This document shows, one piece after another, positions 26,101 to 36,666 of a stretch of DNA of 64,000 bases; the first letter of the stretch is position 1; the number at the start of each line of letters is the position of its first letter. The notes below the pieces were generated by a model that ran no database searches, was not told the origin of the DNA, and was given only the letters and a program-made list of their open reading frames with translations. This stretch comes from Gymnogyps californianus (Eukaryota; Chordata; Aves; Accipitriformes; Cathartidae). The DNA is taken from positions 11,649,794 to 11,713,793 of the forward strand of contig NC_059482.1 in assembly GCF_018139145.2 (NCBI RefSeq). Direction: 5' to 3'. The translations under genes were made by a program, and so were the position numbers.

Positions 26101-27549
26101 TAATAGCTGGTAACTTAGAGGTGTCTTCTCAGGCAGAGAGATGTTTCTTACTGTCTGACAGCACTCCTCAGGGACCACAGAGACTCCCAAGCAAATCAAG
26201 GGCTTTATTATCTTTGCTTTCACAAAAAATTTTCAAAAAATTAAACTTACAAATGTTTGTTTTGGCAAAAAACAAAAGATGTGTTTTAATTTGTTAATTA
26301 AATCTTTTTTTTTTACTTAGTAGCAAAAAATAGAAAGCGCTTCTCTCTGCCCCTTTTCTGAGATGTGACTGTGTTGATCCTGATCATTAGTCAGGATTAC
26401 TTTATTGCACAAATTCACTCAGCTGTCTTGTCTAATGCAAAATCAGTCCCAATCTGAACAGCAATAGGTTATTCACATCCTGAAGGCTAGGCAACAACTT
26501 TTTTGAGACTAAGTAGCTCAAACCTATCGTCTGTCGCCATAGCTGACAACATCACTTTCCCATATTTTTCTCAGAATCTCCTTTTTTTTCATACACTTTA
26601 CAAGAAAAATGCACTCCAACATCCTTAAAAAAAATATGCTCAGAACATCTAAAGTATGTATTTTAATTGCAGGCTAGCAGCGTTGATGACAGAATCAAAA
26701 ACAATCCCAGATGCCAGGAGGCAAGGAGGTATCAATTTGACTCTGTCTTTTGAATTATAATGAAGGTAGCTATTTCTAAAGATGAACTAATTCCTTAAAT
26801 CCAAAAGTTTTTCAAATTATGGATTTTTATACTTTCCAAAGAGGCATTATAACCAGCATGGCACTATTACTGAGGGGAATATTGAGTTGTCTTAATGACT
26901 GCTATTTCCCACCAGATGTCAGAGCTAAAGCCAACGTCAAGCTTTCTGTGATAGATGTTTTGAAAGTTGCATCTGGAGCTATAAAAATTTGTTGGGAACC
27001 AGAAAGATTTGTCAAGACATTCAAAACTCCATTGAGAAGCTAGAAAAGAGCAATACCAGTTGTTAAAGCACGGCATTTTATCGTGGTTCAGGGCAGCCCC
27101 TGGGATCCCTGCGGCCCTGCGCGCTCCCGGGAGCGGGGTGAACGGCATCGGAGGGATTCTAAGCCCCGCTGGCAGACCTTTCCCTAGGCCAGGCACACTC
27201 GTTAACGGCCGCGTCTTGAGGTGGCCGAGGACAAGCCGTAACGACCGCCCGACCCCGCTGTCAAGAGCGCCTGGAGGCGCCTCGGCCCGGCCTCGCTCCC
27301 CCGGTCGCGGGGCGGGGAGGCCCGGCGGGGCCGGAGCCACCGCGGGGACCGAGCCCGGCCCGCCCCTCCCCCGCGGGCCTGCAGCGGCGACGCCGCCGCC
27401 CTCCCCGGCGGGCCGCGGCCCGGGGGCCGCCCGTCCGCGGCCGCGCTGCTCCTCCTCCCCCGCCCGTGCGGGGCGCGGGGGTGCCCGGCGCTGCCAAGCC
27501 GTGACTTCACCGGGGGAGGGAAGGGGAGGGGAGCCAGGGCCGCCCGCCG

Positions 27550-27558
27550 ATTGCATCA
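27550..27558 (-). promoter_or_regulatory. C/EBP-ATF composite element (CARE/AARE) in CEBPG intron 1
   Basis: The minus-strand sequence is exactly TGATGCAAT, the ATF4-C/EBP composite consensus (TGATGxAAx) that mediates amino-acid and stress induction in genes such as CHOP. It lies about 127 nt inside intron 1, a position similar to the intronic element of SLC38A2. It pairs with an identical copy at 27841-27849. Confidence 0.6.
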
Positions 27559-27685
27559 TGCGCTCCCATGCGCGGCGCCCGCCGCGGCACCCGCTGCGAC
27601 ACGGCGGGAGGGAGGCGAGCGAGGGCCGGCGCGGCCCCCCGGCCCCCCGCGCCCCGGCCCGCCGCCCCCGCGCGGCCGCGCTTAC

Positions 27686-27770
27686 CTGTGGCGGCGCGAG
27701 CGGGCGGTGGCGGCGGCGGGAGGGGCCGGGCCGGGCCCGAGCCTCTTTCTTTAAAGTGTGGCGTGCAGGC
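27686..27770 (-). other. CEBPG: CEBPG noncoding exon 1 (approximate 5' end)
   Basis: The exon is defined by a consensus donor, GCCACAG|GTAAG, whose exon boundary is 27686. Transcription should start between about 27725 and 27780, just below the CCAAT/GC-box cluster; a weak TTTAAAG word lies at 27752-27758. No ATG in the likely exon can be assigned a coding role, so translation starts in exon 2. The exact start site cannot be read from sequence. Confidence 0.65.
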
Positions 27771-27798
27771 GAGCGGCGATTGCGACACCCTCCCGCTC

Positions 27799-27881
27799 CG
27801 CCCGCCCCCTCGCCAATCGCCACCCAGCTGGCCGCCGGGATGATGCAATAGCCGCCTGGATTGGCAGCCGGCGCGGCCAAT
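27799..27881 (-). promoter_or_regulatory. CEBPG proximal promoter: GC box and three CCAAT boxes
   Basis: A GC box (CCGCCCGCCCC on plus, 27799-27809), CCAAT on the plus strand at 27813-27817 and 27877-27881 and ATTGG at 27860-27864 are clustered within about 85 bp upstream of exon 1. The spacing and the TATA-poor context fit an NF-Y/Sp1-driven CpG-island promoter. An exact composite ATF/C/EBP element lies between the CCAAT boxes. Confidence 0.65.
27841..27849 (+). promoter_or_regulatory. C/EBP-ATF composite element (CARE/AARE) in CEBPG promoter
   Basis: TGATGCAAT is an exact match to the ATF4-C/EBP composite consensus, lying between CCAAT boxes roughly 70-120 bp upstream of the likely start of CEBPG. 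CEBPG is known as an ATF4 target and as an ATF4 partner on such sites, so the site fits an autoregulatory or feed-forward role. Confidence 0.7.
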
Positions 27882-30706
27882 CAGGCCGCCGCCCCTCTTA
27901 AAGGGCGAGGCCGTGTTGTGGTGGGGGTTTGGGGAGGGGAGGGGGAACGGATGGTGCGTGTCCGTGGGGCTGCGCCGTGCTTGCGCGGCGCTGGCTCCGC
28001 TGGCTCCGCCCGCCGTGTTGGGAGCCCAGAGGGCGCGAGGGGTGTCACGGCCTCCCCTGGGTTTGTGTTTCCGTGCTGCTGCAGCCAGGGTGGAGGGAAA
28101 CCCGCTGCGCGGCCACGCGTGTCCCCGGAGCGGCTGGCTGCACCCTGGCCCAGCCTGCGGGCGCCATCTTCCCCTCTTCAACGGGGGAGAGAGCTGGAGG
28201 AGGCGTCGAAAGGCCGCCCTTCCCGCCTTGGGGGTTGGCGGGAAGGGGAGCGAGGTGGCCGTGTCCCCCGCGGCCTGTGGGGAGCTGGGCGGCCGCCCTC
28301 TGCCCTCCTGGCCGAGGAGCCTGATGGCACCTCCAGACGGGCCCCACGCCTCCCTTTTGCCCTCCGCCTGAGGGAAAGAAGCCGAACCCGTGTTTCCCCG
28401 GTAACTTCCCCTCACAGGCAGCGCGGGGAGCTCATCCCCCGGTCACGCGTGAGGGAGAAGGCAGTGTCGGTCCCCCCGGAGGCTGCTGCCGCCTTCCCGC
28501 CGGCTCGGGCCAGGCTAGGTGGTTTCTTGGGGGTAGCTGGCACGAAGCTTGCCAGTGCCCCACAGGCATCAAAGTAGATCGTGTTGTGTTTCTGTACTGA
28601 TTGGCATCTCTTAATTGTTCCTGGGCTGTTAATTAACACCTGGCAGTGTATTTCCATCTCAATCTAGCTGCTGTGTGGTTTGCATCTGTAGGATGTTGTG
28701 AGATACTGTGGAAGGAATACCAAAGACACCAAATAAAAATTTTAGCTGTTCTCTTGATAATAGAAATTATGGCAAATTCCTAAATTTCATAGATTATTAG
28801 CTAATTTTCCTTTTCAAACATATTAAAAAAAAAAAGCTAAACAGTAGCAGATTAGGAAACATCTAGATCATAGAGTTAAATGTCATAGGAAGATTATGCA
28901 CCGATTCACTGGTATATGTTTGTTATTATAAAATATTCCACTTTTTGTAGAGAATTTTTTTTGGCACTTAATATTTTCCAGACACTTTGGTTCACATCAC
29001 TTTAGTTCTGCCTAAACAAGCACAGTATAAAAATATATATGCTCGCATCTCTTAAGTTATATGTGTGCAGGATGTGTTTATAGCTCTTCGAATGGGAAAC
29101 ACACACTTCAATACATAGGTGTGCATATTTGCAGTGGGCAGTTCTGCAAATCATCAGTTTATAAGGTAAGCAAGTTTTGAACAAGTTTAGGTGTGCAGAG
29201 AGTGAAAACAGTAGTGTGAAAAAAGTAGGTTTTGTTTAAATGCAGAGAGAAAAAGTACCAATCTGTATGCTACTCCAGTTTAGCACATAGACCTGCTTGG
29301 GAAATGTTTTATGTCTGCAAAAGATGTTGGAAGAATCAGATTTGTAAACACAGTTGCAGAACTCAGTATTGTAGATATAATTATTTGTATTTGTTATTTT
29401 TATGGCTGTCTGATGTTGTATAGGGGTTTTGCTGTTGTTTTTGTAAAGCCCTGTGGAAAATAAACCACATTTGCAGAAGAATTCTGAGGATTAGTCTGGG
29501 CAAACAGTTTTACTTGCTCATTACCATGAAGATACTTTTCCTTGTCAGTCATCAAGTATTTGCTTTAACATCTCTAATGTTTTTCTGTTTCTCAGTTGAA
29601 ACTGTAACATTTTCTGTGACAATGACTCATCCATCTACAGCTAGAGCGAAATTCCAGGTAAGCATTAAACATTATCCTTTGCTCACAATAGTTAAGTAAG
29701 TGTGTGCTCTTAGAATGCTTTCCTAGGATTTTAGAGCACTTTATGACCATTCATTCATTAATCCTCATCAAAGAAAGCTGAAGAAAATAAAATGTAGACC
29801 AACTTATTATCATAGAGTCTGATTATTTCAAACATTAAAGCTCACACATAATTCCAAGCACGTAAGGCGCTTCAGTGCTTGGTTGGCATTATATCCTATT
29901 ACAGGAAAACCATCACACGGCGTACTTCAGGGTTTGCAGGATTTTTTTTTTCCCACAGCATTACAGTAAAAATAGAATATGATGGAAGCGATCTAAAAAG
30001 TAATCACAGAAATATATGGGCAACTGCTCTTGAGATGTGGCATTGAAATACACACTTTACCTGCTTATTTACAAGTTATGTGAGCTGTGCAGTAGCTCTG
30101 GAGTCGGGTGTCGCAAGCAGGCTGGTCCCTGCTGGGGTGGAGTCCTTTTCACTGTGATTCTGAATGTGTTCCTATAGCAACAGTCTACCTATAGATAACA
30201 TTGTAATAGTATCTTATTTTCATGTGCATAATTCAGTCTCATGATTCTTTAAAGACTTTAGTCCTTGAAAAAAATTACACAGGTATTCAGCACCTTCAAG
30301 TAATCCACAGGAAATCACAGTTAGAGGCAGAAAGGCTATTGAGGAAATAGAAACTGTGGGAATTGGAGGCAGAAGGTGGAAAGGGGAGAGGAGCCTGTTG
30401 GGGTAAATGTCACTGTTTAGTACCCACTCAGTATGTTCCCTTAACACTTACAAAAACATTTAAGAAGTTTTCTGCAGCCTTCCACTTACAGTATGAAAAC
30501 TATTTTGTTGCTGTTTGAAACATTTCTGTTGTGTCCGATTCCACTGTTTATGTGTGTTACCTCTGTCTTCATGGGCAATTATTATTTGTCCTAAAATAAA
30601 AACCATACAAACACCCTGGACTACAACCTACACTTTAAAAAATACGTTTTTCTGGAAGCATTCAGTTCTTTGCGTCTATTTCCCTCATGGATAAGCCTTC
30701 ACTGGA

Positions 30707-30728
30707 TTTTTTTTTTTTTTTTTTTTTT
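30707..30728. repeat. Poly(T) tract (T22)
   Basis: An uninterrupted run of 22 T. It has no adjacent recognisable retroelement, so it is either a simple repeat or the tail of a very decayed minus-strand insertion. Confidence 0.9.
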
Positions 30729-31589
30729 ACTTCAGACTTGCACATTTCTGTTAACAGTTTACTTTCACACTTGATGCTACTGTGTAGTTTTTCCCTCTGG
30801 TCTAACATCCGTGCCTTTGAATTCTTCTAGATGAGAAGTCAGTCATTTCCTTTCCAGTGATTTAGAAGAGAGGAAAATAAATGTATTTGTATATATATTT
30901 TACAAGTGGAAATAAATAGGCCCCTTAGGTAAAAACACACCATTCCAGGCTGTGATCTACAGTGTGTTAATGTATTTGAGGGCAAATGCACTGAATTTAG
31001 AGAAATAAAAGCTTTTCTTCGTAACTGCTACCTCTATTCTCTCAACCTAGATTTGTTCAAAACTGGATAGAAAGACTCACTGAATATGATTGCATTCCTT
31101 ATGATCACCAAGCAGATGACATTCATTCAGGAATATCCCAGAAATACGAAGTCTGTAATAGAGGTTCTCCCTAATCTTATTATTGCAAACCTCCCTTCTC
31201 TTAATAGCCCTTGCATTTTGGTATTACAAGAATTACTTCTCACATTCAGGACTGACCTGCACCAAGACCAAAATCTATTGTTAGAAATCTAAATTTTGCA
31301 GAGCTGAGGTTATAAAAGCTTCAGAAAGCAGAAGGATTGCTGAGTTTCATTTATCAGGAATCTGGCTATATTTCAAAAAAATAAAATTCAGAAAGAAAAA
31401 GCATAATGAATACCTCTGTCTATTTGTTTGAAAAAGCTTATACTTGTTAAGCACAGAATTTCTGAGTGTTTTTTCAATCCGATTTAATAATTTAAATTAG
31501 AGAAACTTGTCTATTAATAGATGATTTGTCAGAGGTAGCCTTTTTGAATAGGTGAAGAGAAAGGAGAGGAAACATTGCTTAGTGGTGAC

Positions 31590-31665
31590 CGCTATTTCAG
31601 GATTGTACTTCTAATTCTAGCACTGACTCACTATAGCCTTGGAAAGTTACAGCGCTTTTGTTCTA
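31590..31665 (+). repeat. Ancient tRNA-derived SINE fragment (MIR-like)
   Basis: The stretch has TAGTGGTGACCGC followed by GCACTGACTCACTATAGCC and TTGGAAAGTTACAG, matching in order the MIR words TAGTGGTTAAGAGC, TGCCACTTACTAGCTG and CCTTGGGCAAGTTAC. It is heavily diverged. Confidence 0.45.
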
Positions 31666-33499
31666 GAAAATACTAAGTAAAGAAAGGAACCATTCTGTTC
31701 TAATAGCAAACATCCATTTTATTGTAACACTGCCTGGAGTTCATTTACAGGAAAAATCCAATGCCTTTGTTCTTTCTCTCTATGCAGCTAATAAGTCTTG
31801 CAACTAAATATTTCCAGTTTCTAGTTCTGCATCTTCCAGTACTACTTCCTTTATTTGCAGTTATCAAAATCTTAAAGTTATCCAGATATCTAGAGTTACT
31901 TATACTGGTTTCTGAAAAGAGATTAACTCAATTACATGGGCAGAATAAAGGGAATGTTTCTCAAATGGAGGAGAAAAAAAAAAAAAAAGACAGCTGTTCT
32001 CTCCTCCATATCTTCAGCAGGCTATTGGGTGATAGCAAAATGAATCAGGCTAACACAGAAATCTTACAGTGTCTGAGAAAACTAATATATCGATGATCAC
32101 TTTTACTAGAAACCCACTAGTTTTGGGTTTCTATATAAAAATGTCACTTTTATAGGTGTTACATGCCACACTTCTCTCCAGCTACAGCTGTTCCCATTTC
32201 CTCTACAGTTTTAAGTGCGGGATTGGTACTTCATGCCTGGTGGACTGGTTTGATCTAGGTAGAATCTGCAATAGTTTTGCCCTGAGATTTAGTTCCTTAA
32301 TTGCCATATTTTCATTTCATGCCATTATCAGGAAGTTAAACTTTTTAATCAGACACTTTTAGCTAGCACTTTTAGAATTAGCCAGCTGCATAGGTAAAGG
32401 TGTGCCCATTTTCGCAAGTTTCACTTTTTTGTATGTTATTCTGGTTAGTAGGCTGGGTTCTTTAACATTCACATATCAGAGGCATCTCTTTCATAGCTAC
32501 AAAATACTTGTTGATGATAAATTTATTTTTTAGTGAAACTCTTACCCAGCCTATGCTTATCCCTCGTGCTGTCAGGAATTTGTGCTTCAAGCCAAACCAG
32601 CTCAGGTTCTCCAATACCGATTTTTCATTTCACAAGATGGTACTTTGATCTGAGAAGTGTACCACTACAGCAGTGGCCTCTTGAGGGATTTGGAGGTAGA
32701 AGGCCATCTCATTACCCCAAGTAATCCGTTATCGTCTTGTGACAATTCTCTGCACATAAAAATACTGTCACAAAAATGTGTGCTTTTTCAAAATTTAACA
32801 TGTAACTATATCATCCCCTCTCTTCATGGTATTCCAGAAGACTGCTTAGAAGATGACCAACGTATTTTGAGTAAATAAAGATGACCAGATATACATTAGT
32901 GTTCAGTAGCCACAAGTCCCTTCAAAGTGAGCAAAGCAGCTGGGGTTACTATCTGTGACCTTCTATAGAAATACGAGAATATGGAATTAGAAGCTTTCTT
33001 GTAGGTATTTGAGTTTGAAAATATCAAGTGTGTCCCTGAAGAATGCCTGGTCTGGGAGGAGGCTTTAGGTGTGTCACATTACTCCAAAGTGTTCAGATTT
33101 CTGGAAGAGCATCTAACAAAAAGGAGTGCCACGTTCCTTTACAGTTTTTTACAGGATTTTACAGTTTTTATCAACCTGTGTTTGTGTTTGAGTGTTCTCT
33201 GGCTTTGCTCTGAAGTCTAGTGATCCAATTAAAATCGATATAGCCATTGTTGTGAATTTCACTGGGGCTTGGCTTGAGTTTTACCTGAACTTCAGTAATT
33301 TTACTAAACAATGCAAGTTGTGAGTCTTCTGATATCTACAGAATGTGACAGGGATTTGTAGACTGCCACTGATCAATATTGGGGTTTGCTGCCACGTGTA
33401 TGTAAAATGTTAGGTAAGGTGAGGCTGCACAGCTAAAGATGAGTAAAAACAAAGTAGATAAATGGATTGAAAGGAAAATGCTATGTATCGTGTGCGTAT

Positions 33500-33845
33500 A
33501 TGTGCACATATAAAATCTGGTTCAAAAGAGACTTGTTAGGACTGAACAAGTCTGAGCGAGAATTAATGGCCCACACCTGTGAATAAGAGGTGAATTCTCA
33601 AGTATCCAGGTTTAGTAACTGCCACACCTGTCCTATATTCCCAAAAGCATAAATGAGTTCTGCAAGGATTTAGATAGCTTAGCTTCTGAATGCACAGTGC
33701 CATGGCTCTCTTCCAAGGCATCATCAGTCACTGCATGAAAATCCCCACCCATAATTACTAGGGCATTATTTGTCATGGGGTATACTCTAGTGAAGAACTT
33801 TACCTTATTCATATGATATCGAAAAGAGTAAATAGTTTTACGCAT
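33500..33845 (-). pseudogene. Decayed L1/Tx1-like LINE endonuclease fragment
   Basis: On the minus strand a frame contains KFFTRVYPMTNNALVIMGGD then FHAVTDDALEESHG (GGDF box at about 33749-33735). This resembles the APE endonuclease block of L1/Tx1-clade ORF2 proteins, where GGDFN is followed by a D-x-x-LDRS-like segment. After in-frame stops and a shift, a further frame reads EFTSYSQVWAINSRSDLF then NKSLLNQI (around 33565-33515), resembling the EYTFYS-SRIDYFL-SK segment of the same enzyme. The catalytic asparagine of GDFN is replaced by histidine and the frame is broken, so this is a relic. Birds are poor in L1-type elements, so the assignment needs a protein search. Confidence 0.45.
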
Positions 33846-33904
33846 GAATTTTATCCAGACTTCAAAATGGTTCTTCAGAACAGAAGCCTAAAATAAATAC
33901 CCTT

Positions 33905-33939
33905 TGTCCCTAGTTGCCGGCTGGGGTTAAACCACGACA
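33905..33939 (-). mobile_element. Collapsed LTR remnant (35 bp) with target duplication
   Basis: The segment starts TGTCCC and ends ACGACA on the plus strand. Read on minus, its first 28 bp match the start of the solo LTR at 36667-37271 (TGTCGTGGTTTAACCCC) and its last bases (GGGACA) resemble that LTR's 3' end (AGGACA). It is flanked on both sides by CCCTT (33900-33904 and 33940-33944), a 5-bp duplication like that of the other copy. It therefore looks like an LTR insertion whose interior was lost. Confidence 0.75.
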
Positions 33940-33944
33940 CCCTT

Positions 33945-36661
33945 CCAGAAAAGCAATGAAATTGGAGAAGCATAGCTCTGTTTCTTCTTCAGTCTCATGG
34001 TGTTGGGAGAATGAGGACACAAACTTCTTTCTTATCAATGGCATTATTATTCCCTGCAACCTATATGACCTCTGAAATACCATAAAAAGCTCAATGAACA
34101 GCCACTTGAAAAGAAAAAAGAAACAGAGAGCTTGTCACCTGGCGGGGGATAGTCCACCTGATTGTTTACTCTGCCTCACTTCTGTTCATAGAAGTTAACA
34201 GAAAATTAGTTATTTATGCCTGCATCATACAAAATATGTGGGAGGACAATTTGAGAACGTGTATTGGCAATTACAGCACGTCTGTCATTGACCTCCTGCT
34301 ACTAATATCTAGGAGAATTTTGTGCTAGATAATCAGTGACAGTGATACTTTCATCAGGCAAGTAGAGTCTATCTCTTGTCCCCAACAGAAAAGAAGTACT
34401 TACCTCAACAGTGCCATCCTCCTTCCAGAGAGTTGATTCTCTGCATTTGGTGAGTTAACTGTTTTTAATTTGTCTGCCTCCTGAAATGGAAGCAAATTCC
34501 AAAGAAACAGTAGGGCTCTGCTCTTTGGCTGTGCATACCTTCTACCATACTATAGACTCCCAGAAGAACAAAGCAATTACACTTACAGGCGCCTGAATAT
34601 CTCTGTCATAGTGAACTTACCAGACACAATCTAGTGTTAGGTTCCTATTGAATATAAACACTGCAGCCAAATTTGTAGAAAAAGCCACTTTCATAGCATG
34701 TACCAGGGACAACAATGTCACTGGAGAAGGGCTCATCTGATTTTCTCTCCTCTCAGCAGTAACTAGATCAGATTTCCCTCTGATAGTTGGGAGAAGCTTT
34801 ATGCTCCCTCCATCGCCAGCATGTCTTTTGAGGTCATGTTTCTGCACCTCCCTGGCCTTAAAAACCAACTCAGCAAATCTCTGTACAGAGGAAACTCTCC
34901 TTGTTCTGAGTTGTTTAGCCTTTGTGTGGGGTTTTCGTGCATCAGGCATGATTTATTTGGTCAGAAGTTCTTACATAATTAGGACACCAGCTGAAATTAT
35001 CAGGAATTTTGCCTGAGGAAAGAATTTAGAATCAGCAATATTACAACAAAGTTGATGTTGGTGACTTAGAGGGGAACAGCCTGTCTGCGAAAATATGGGA
35101 CAAAAAAGAGTAACATGCAAAGGAAAAGTTGATGGGAACACAGAACACTTCAAAACATATTGAACCTGCTCTCGTAGACTCCCAGTGCTGCATGTGCACT
35201 GGCAATCAATATAATGCCAACAGCCACTTGGCAGAGACTGAGACTTACTCTACTAAAGCACGGTGGCTTCCCTGAAGACTGTTTCTCTGCATACCCAATA
35301 TTTGCTGAACATACACATTCCAAAGAGGACTTTACCAAGGTGTACGCAATCGTAGAAACCTTCAAAGCGCACAATGAATGTGGTAAAAGTCACAATCGTT
35401 TATGCAGGTTTTCGAGGCCCTCCTCCAGGGAGTACAGGCATTGCTTTGAAGTCACCCACAGTCCCAGTGGAAGTGTTGTTTGGCTGTTGGAGAAAAGGAC
35501 TTTGCTTACCAGGAAATGAAAGTCTTCGAGGTACATTGTTTATGTGTACTTTCACCTCACGTTCTCTTTTTCCTCTTGGGTAAAGCCCTTTGACATTAAG
35601 GGACTCAGCAGGTAGGACAAAACTGAGGGGTGTAATGCATGTGCTGGTCTTTTCCTTCCTATGAACAAAATGAAGACAGGATGAGTGCACGTGTACTCCT
35701 AGCAGGAATATGCACATAGGCAGCCAGTCCCAGAGAACTCTAGCTATGAGAGACTACCTTATTGCTAACAAGCTAATGTGGAATGTTGTGCTTCGCTGGT
35801 GCCATAATAACTGGAAAACCTCAGGCACAAATGCCAATGCCTTAAGCACAAAAAGTTTATAACAAAATATTTCATTTGTGTGAACACTGTCTTAATGTAG
35901 GGACATTTATTCAACACTAGTGTATGGCTTCAGGAGAGAATACTGCAGCATATTCTGAAACAGTCTATATGTCTTTGGCTTTCATCATGTGAAGGCACAC
36001 TAGTTGTGGCCGTAGGTTTAGTGAGAGTTCACAGACAGCTCTCAGATACCTCATGCTATAGCAGCATTGGTAGCTGAGCTATGGGAAAACTGAAGAGCGT
36101 GCATGCTTTTACTTTCTTTCTGAGTGTTTTTAAATAGATTTCTGGAAAGATTTTCAGTAGGCTTAAAATTTGATACATCACATGTCCTGATACTCTACCA
36201 CCAGATGGATTTTTTTTTTAGCCCTGACCAAAATATGTAGATCCTAGGACTTAGAAATATTTCAGTGCTGCAAGAGAGATTTGACTGAATAGCTCTGAGC
36301 CCACTGAAACAAATAGGCAAGGGACACTGGGGCAAAGTCTGGCTTCCTGAAGACTGAGTTTGCAGTTGATGTGTCGGAAGATCTGAGCTCTACCTGCAGC
36401 ATTTCCCACAGTTTGAACATTTAGCCTTTTCTCATAATAGGGACACAGATATTTAGGGTTTGATAGTCTTCCATAAAATACAGGCACCAATTTTTGCATA
36501 TCCAGTGGAATCAGCAGCTGAGCTTGCACAGCTGCGTAGAAGGGGCAACTATAGTTAGGAGACCCACAGTGTCTGGCACTTCCATAAAAGAGAAGGAAAT
36601 GAGAGCCTCAAACTGTTATCAATGACATCCTGAGCTGGGTAAGTGATGTTTATTTCAGTTT
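33945..36661. other. Unassigned intergenic block
   Basis: No gene is identified. The minus strand carries three consensus-like splice donors (near 34401, 34620 and 35509) and a frame around 35605-35490 with SLNVKGL followed by a basic stretch, which resembles the N-terminus of L1-like ORF2. I found no intact coding exon chain. This may be further decayed retroelement sequence or a non-coding transcript. Confidence 0.4.
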
Positions 36662-36666
36662 ATTAA
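36662..36666. repeat. Left target-site duplication ATTAA of the solo LTR
   Basis: ATTAA immediately precedes the TG terminus; the identical ATTAA follows the CA terminus at 37272-37276. Confidence 0.9.

Larger units (their letters stand above)
22597..27685 (-). other. CEBPG: CEBPG intron 1 (5'UTR intron)
   Basis: This 5,089-bp intron runs from donor CACAG|GTAAG (GT at 27685-27684, minus strand) to acceptor CCTGCTAG at 22597. It contains a CR1 fragment just inside its 3' end (about 22750-23190), a small tandem duplication at 26050-26093, and part of the promoter CpG island including a composite C/EBP-ATF site at 27550-27558. I see nothing else in about 23200-27050. Confidence 0.8.
27060..28570. 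promoter_or_regulatory. CpG island at the CEBPG promoter
   Basis: GC content rises abruptly near 27060 and falls back near 28570, with very frequent CpG throughout 27200-28300. It covers CEBPG exon 1, the proximal promoter and the start of intron 1, and extends about 700 bp upstream of the likely start site. The many long open frames inside it on both strands follow from the low stop-codon frequency of such sequence and show no protein similarity. Confidence 0.85.
28571..33400. other. CEBPG-CEBPA intergenic DNA, AT-rich
   Basis: No gene is recognisable. Contents include an exon-like 62-nt segment at 29596-29657 (see findings), a T22 tract at 30707-30728 and a MIR-like SINE fragment near 31590-31665. 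Short open frames have no recognisable protein similarity. Confidence 0.55.

Noticed and set aside
25597..26297. Overlapping plus-strand frames in the CEBPG intron
   Set aside because: No recognisable protein; overlaps a small tandem duplication of a CCARYTGGCCACCCA word at about 26058-26092.
26867..27880. Long minus-strand open frame (337 codons) across CEBPG exon 1 and intron 1
   Set aside because: It runs through the exon-1 donor into the intron and through a CpG island; composition is Pro/Arg/Ala/Gly-rich with no domain. It is a low-stop artefact of GC-rich DNA.
27507..28577. Open frames of 230-300 codons on both strands in the CEBPG CpG island
   Set aside because: All are GC-driven, overlapping each other on opposite strands, with no similarity to known proteins.
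33945..36661. A retroviral internal region between the two LTR copies
   Set aside because: The LTR remnant at 33905 and the solo LTR at 36667 are in opposite orientations and have different target duplications, so they are independent insertions; no retroviral gene similarity was seen between them.
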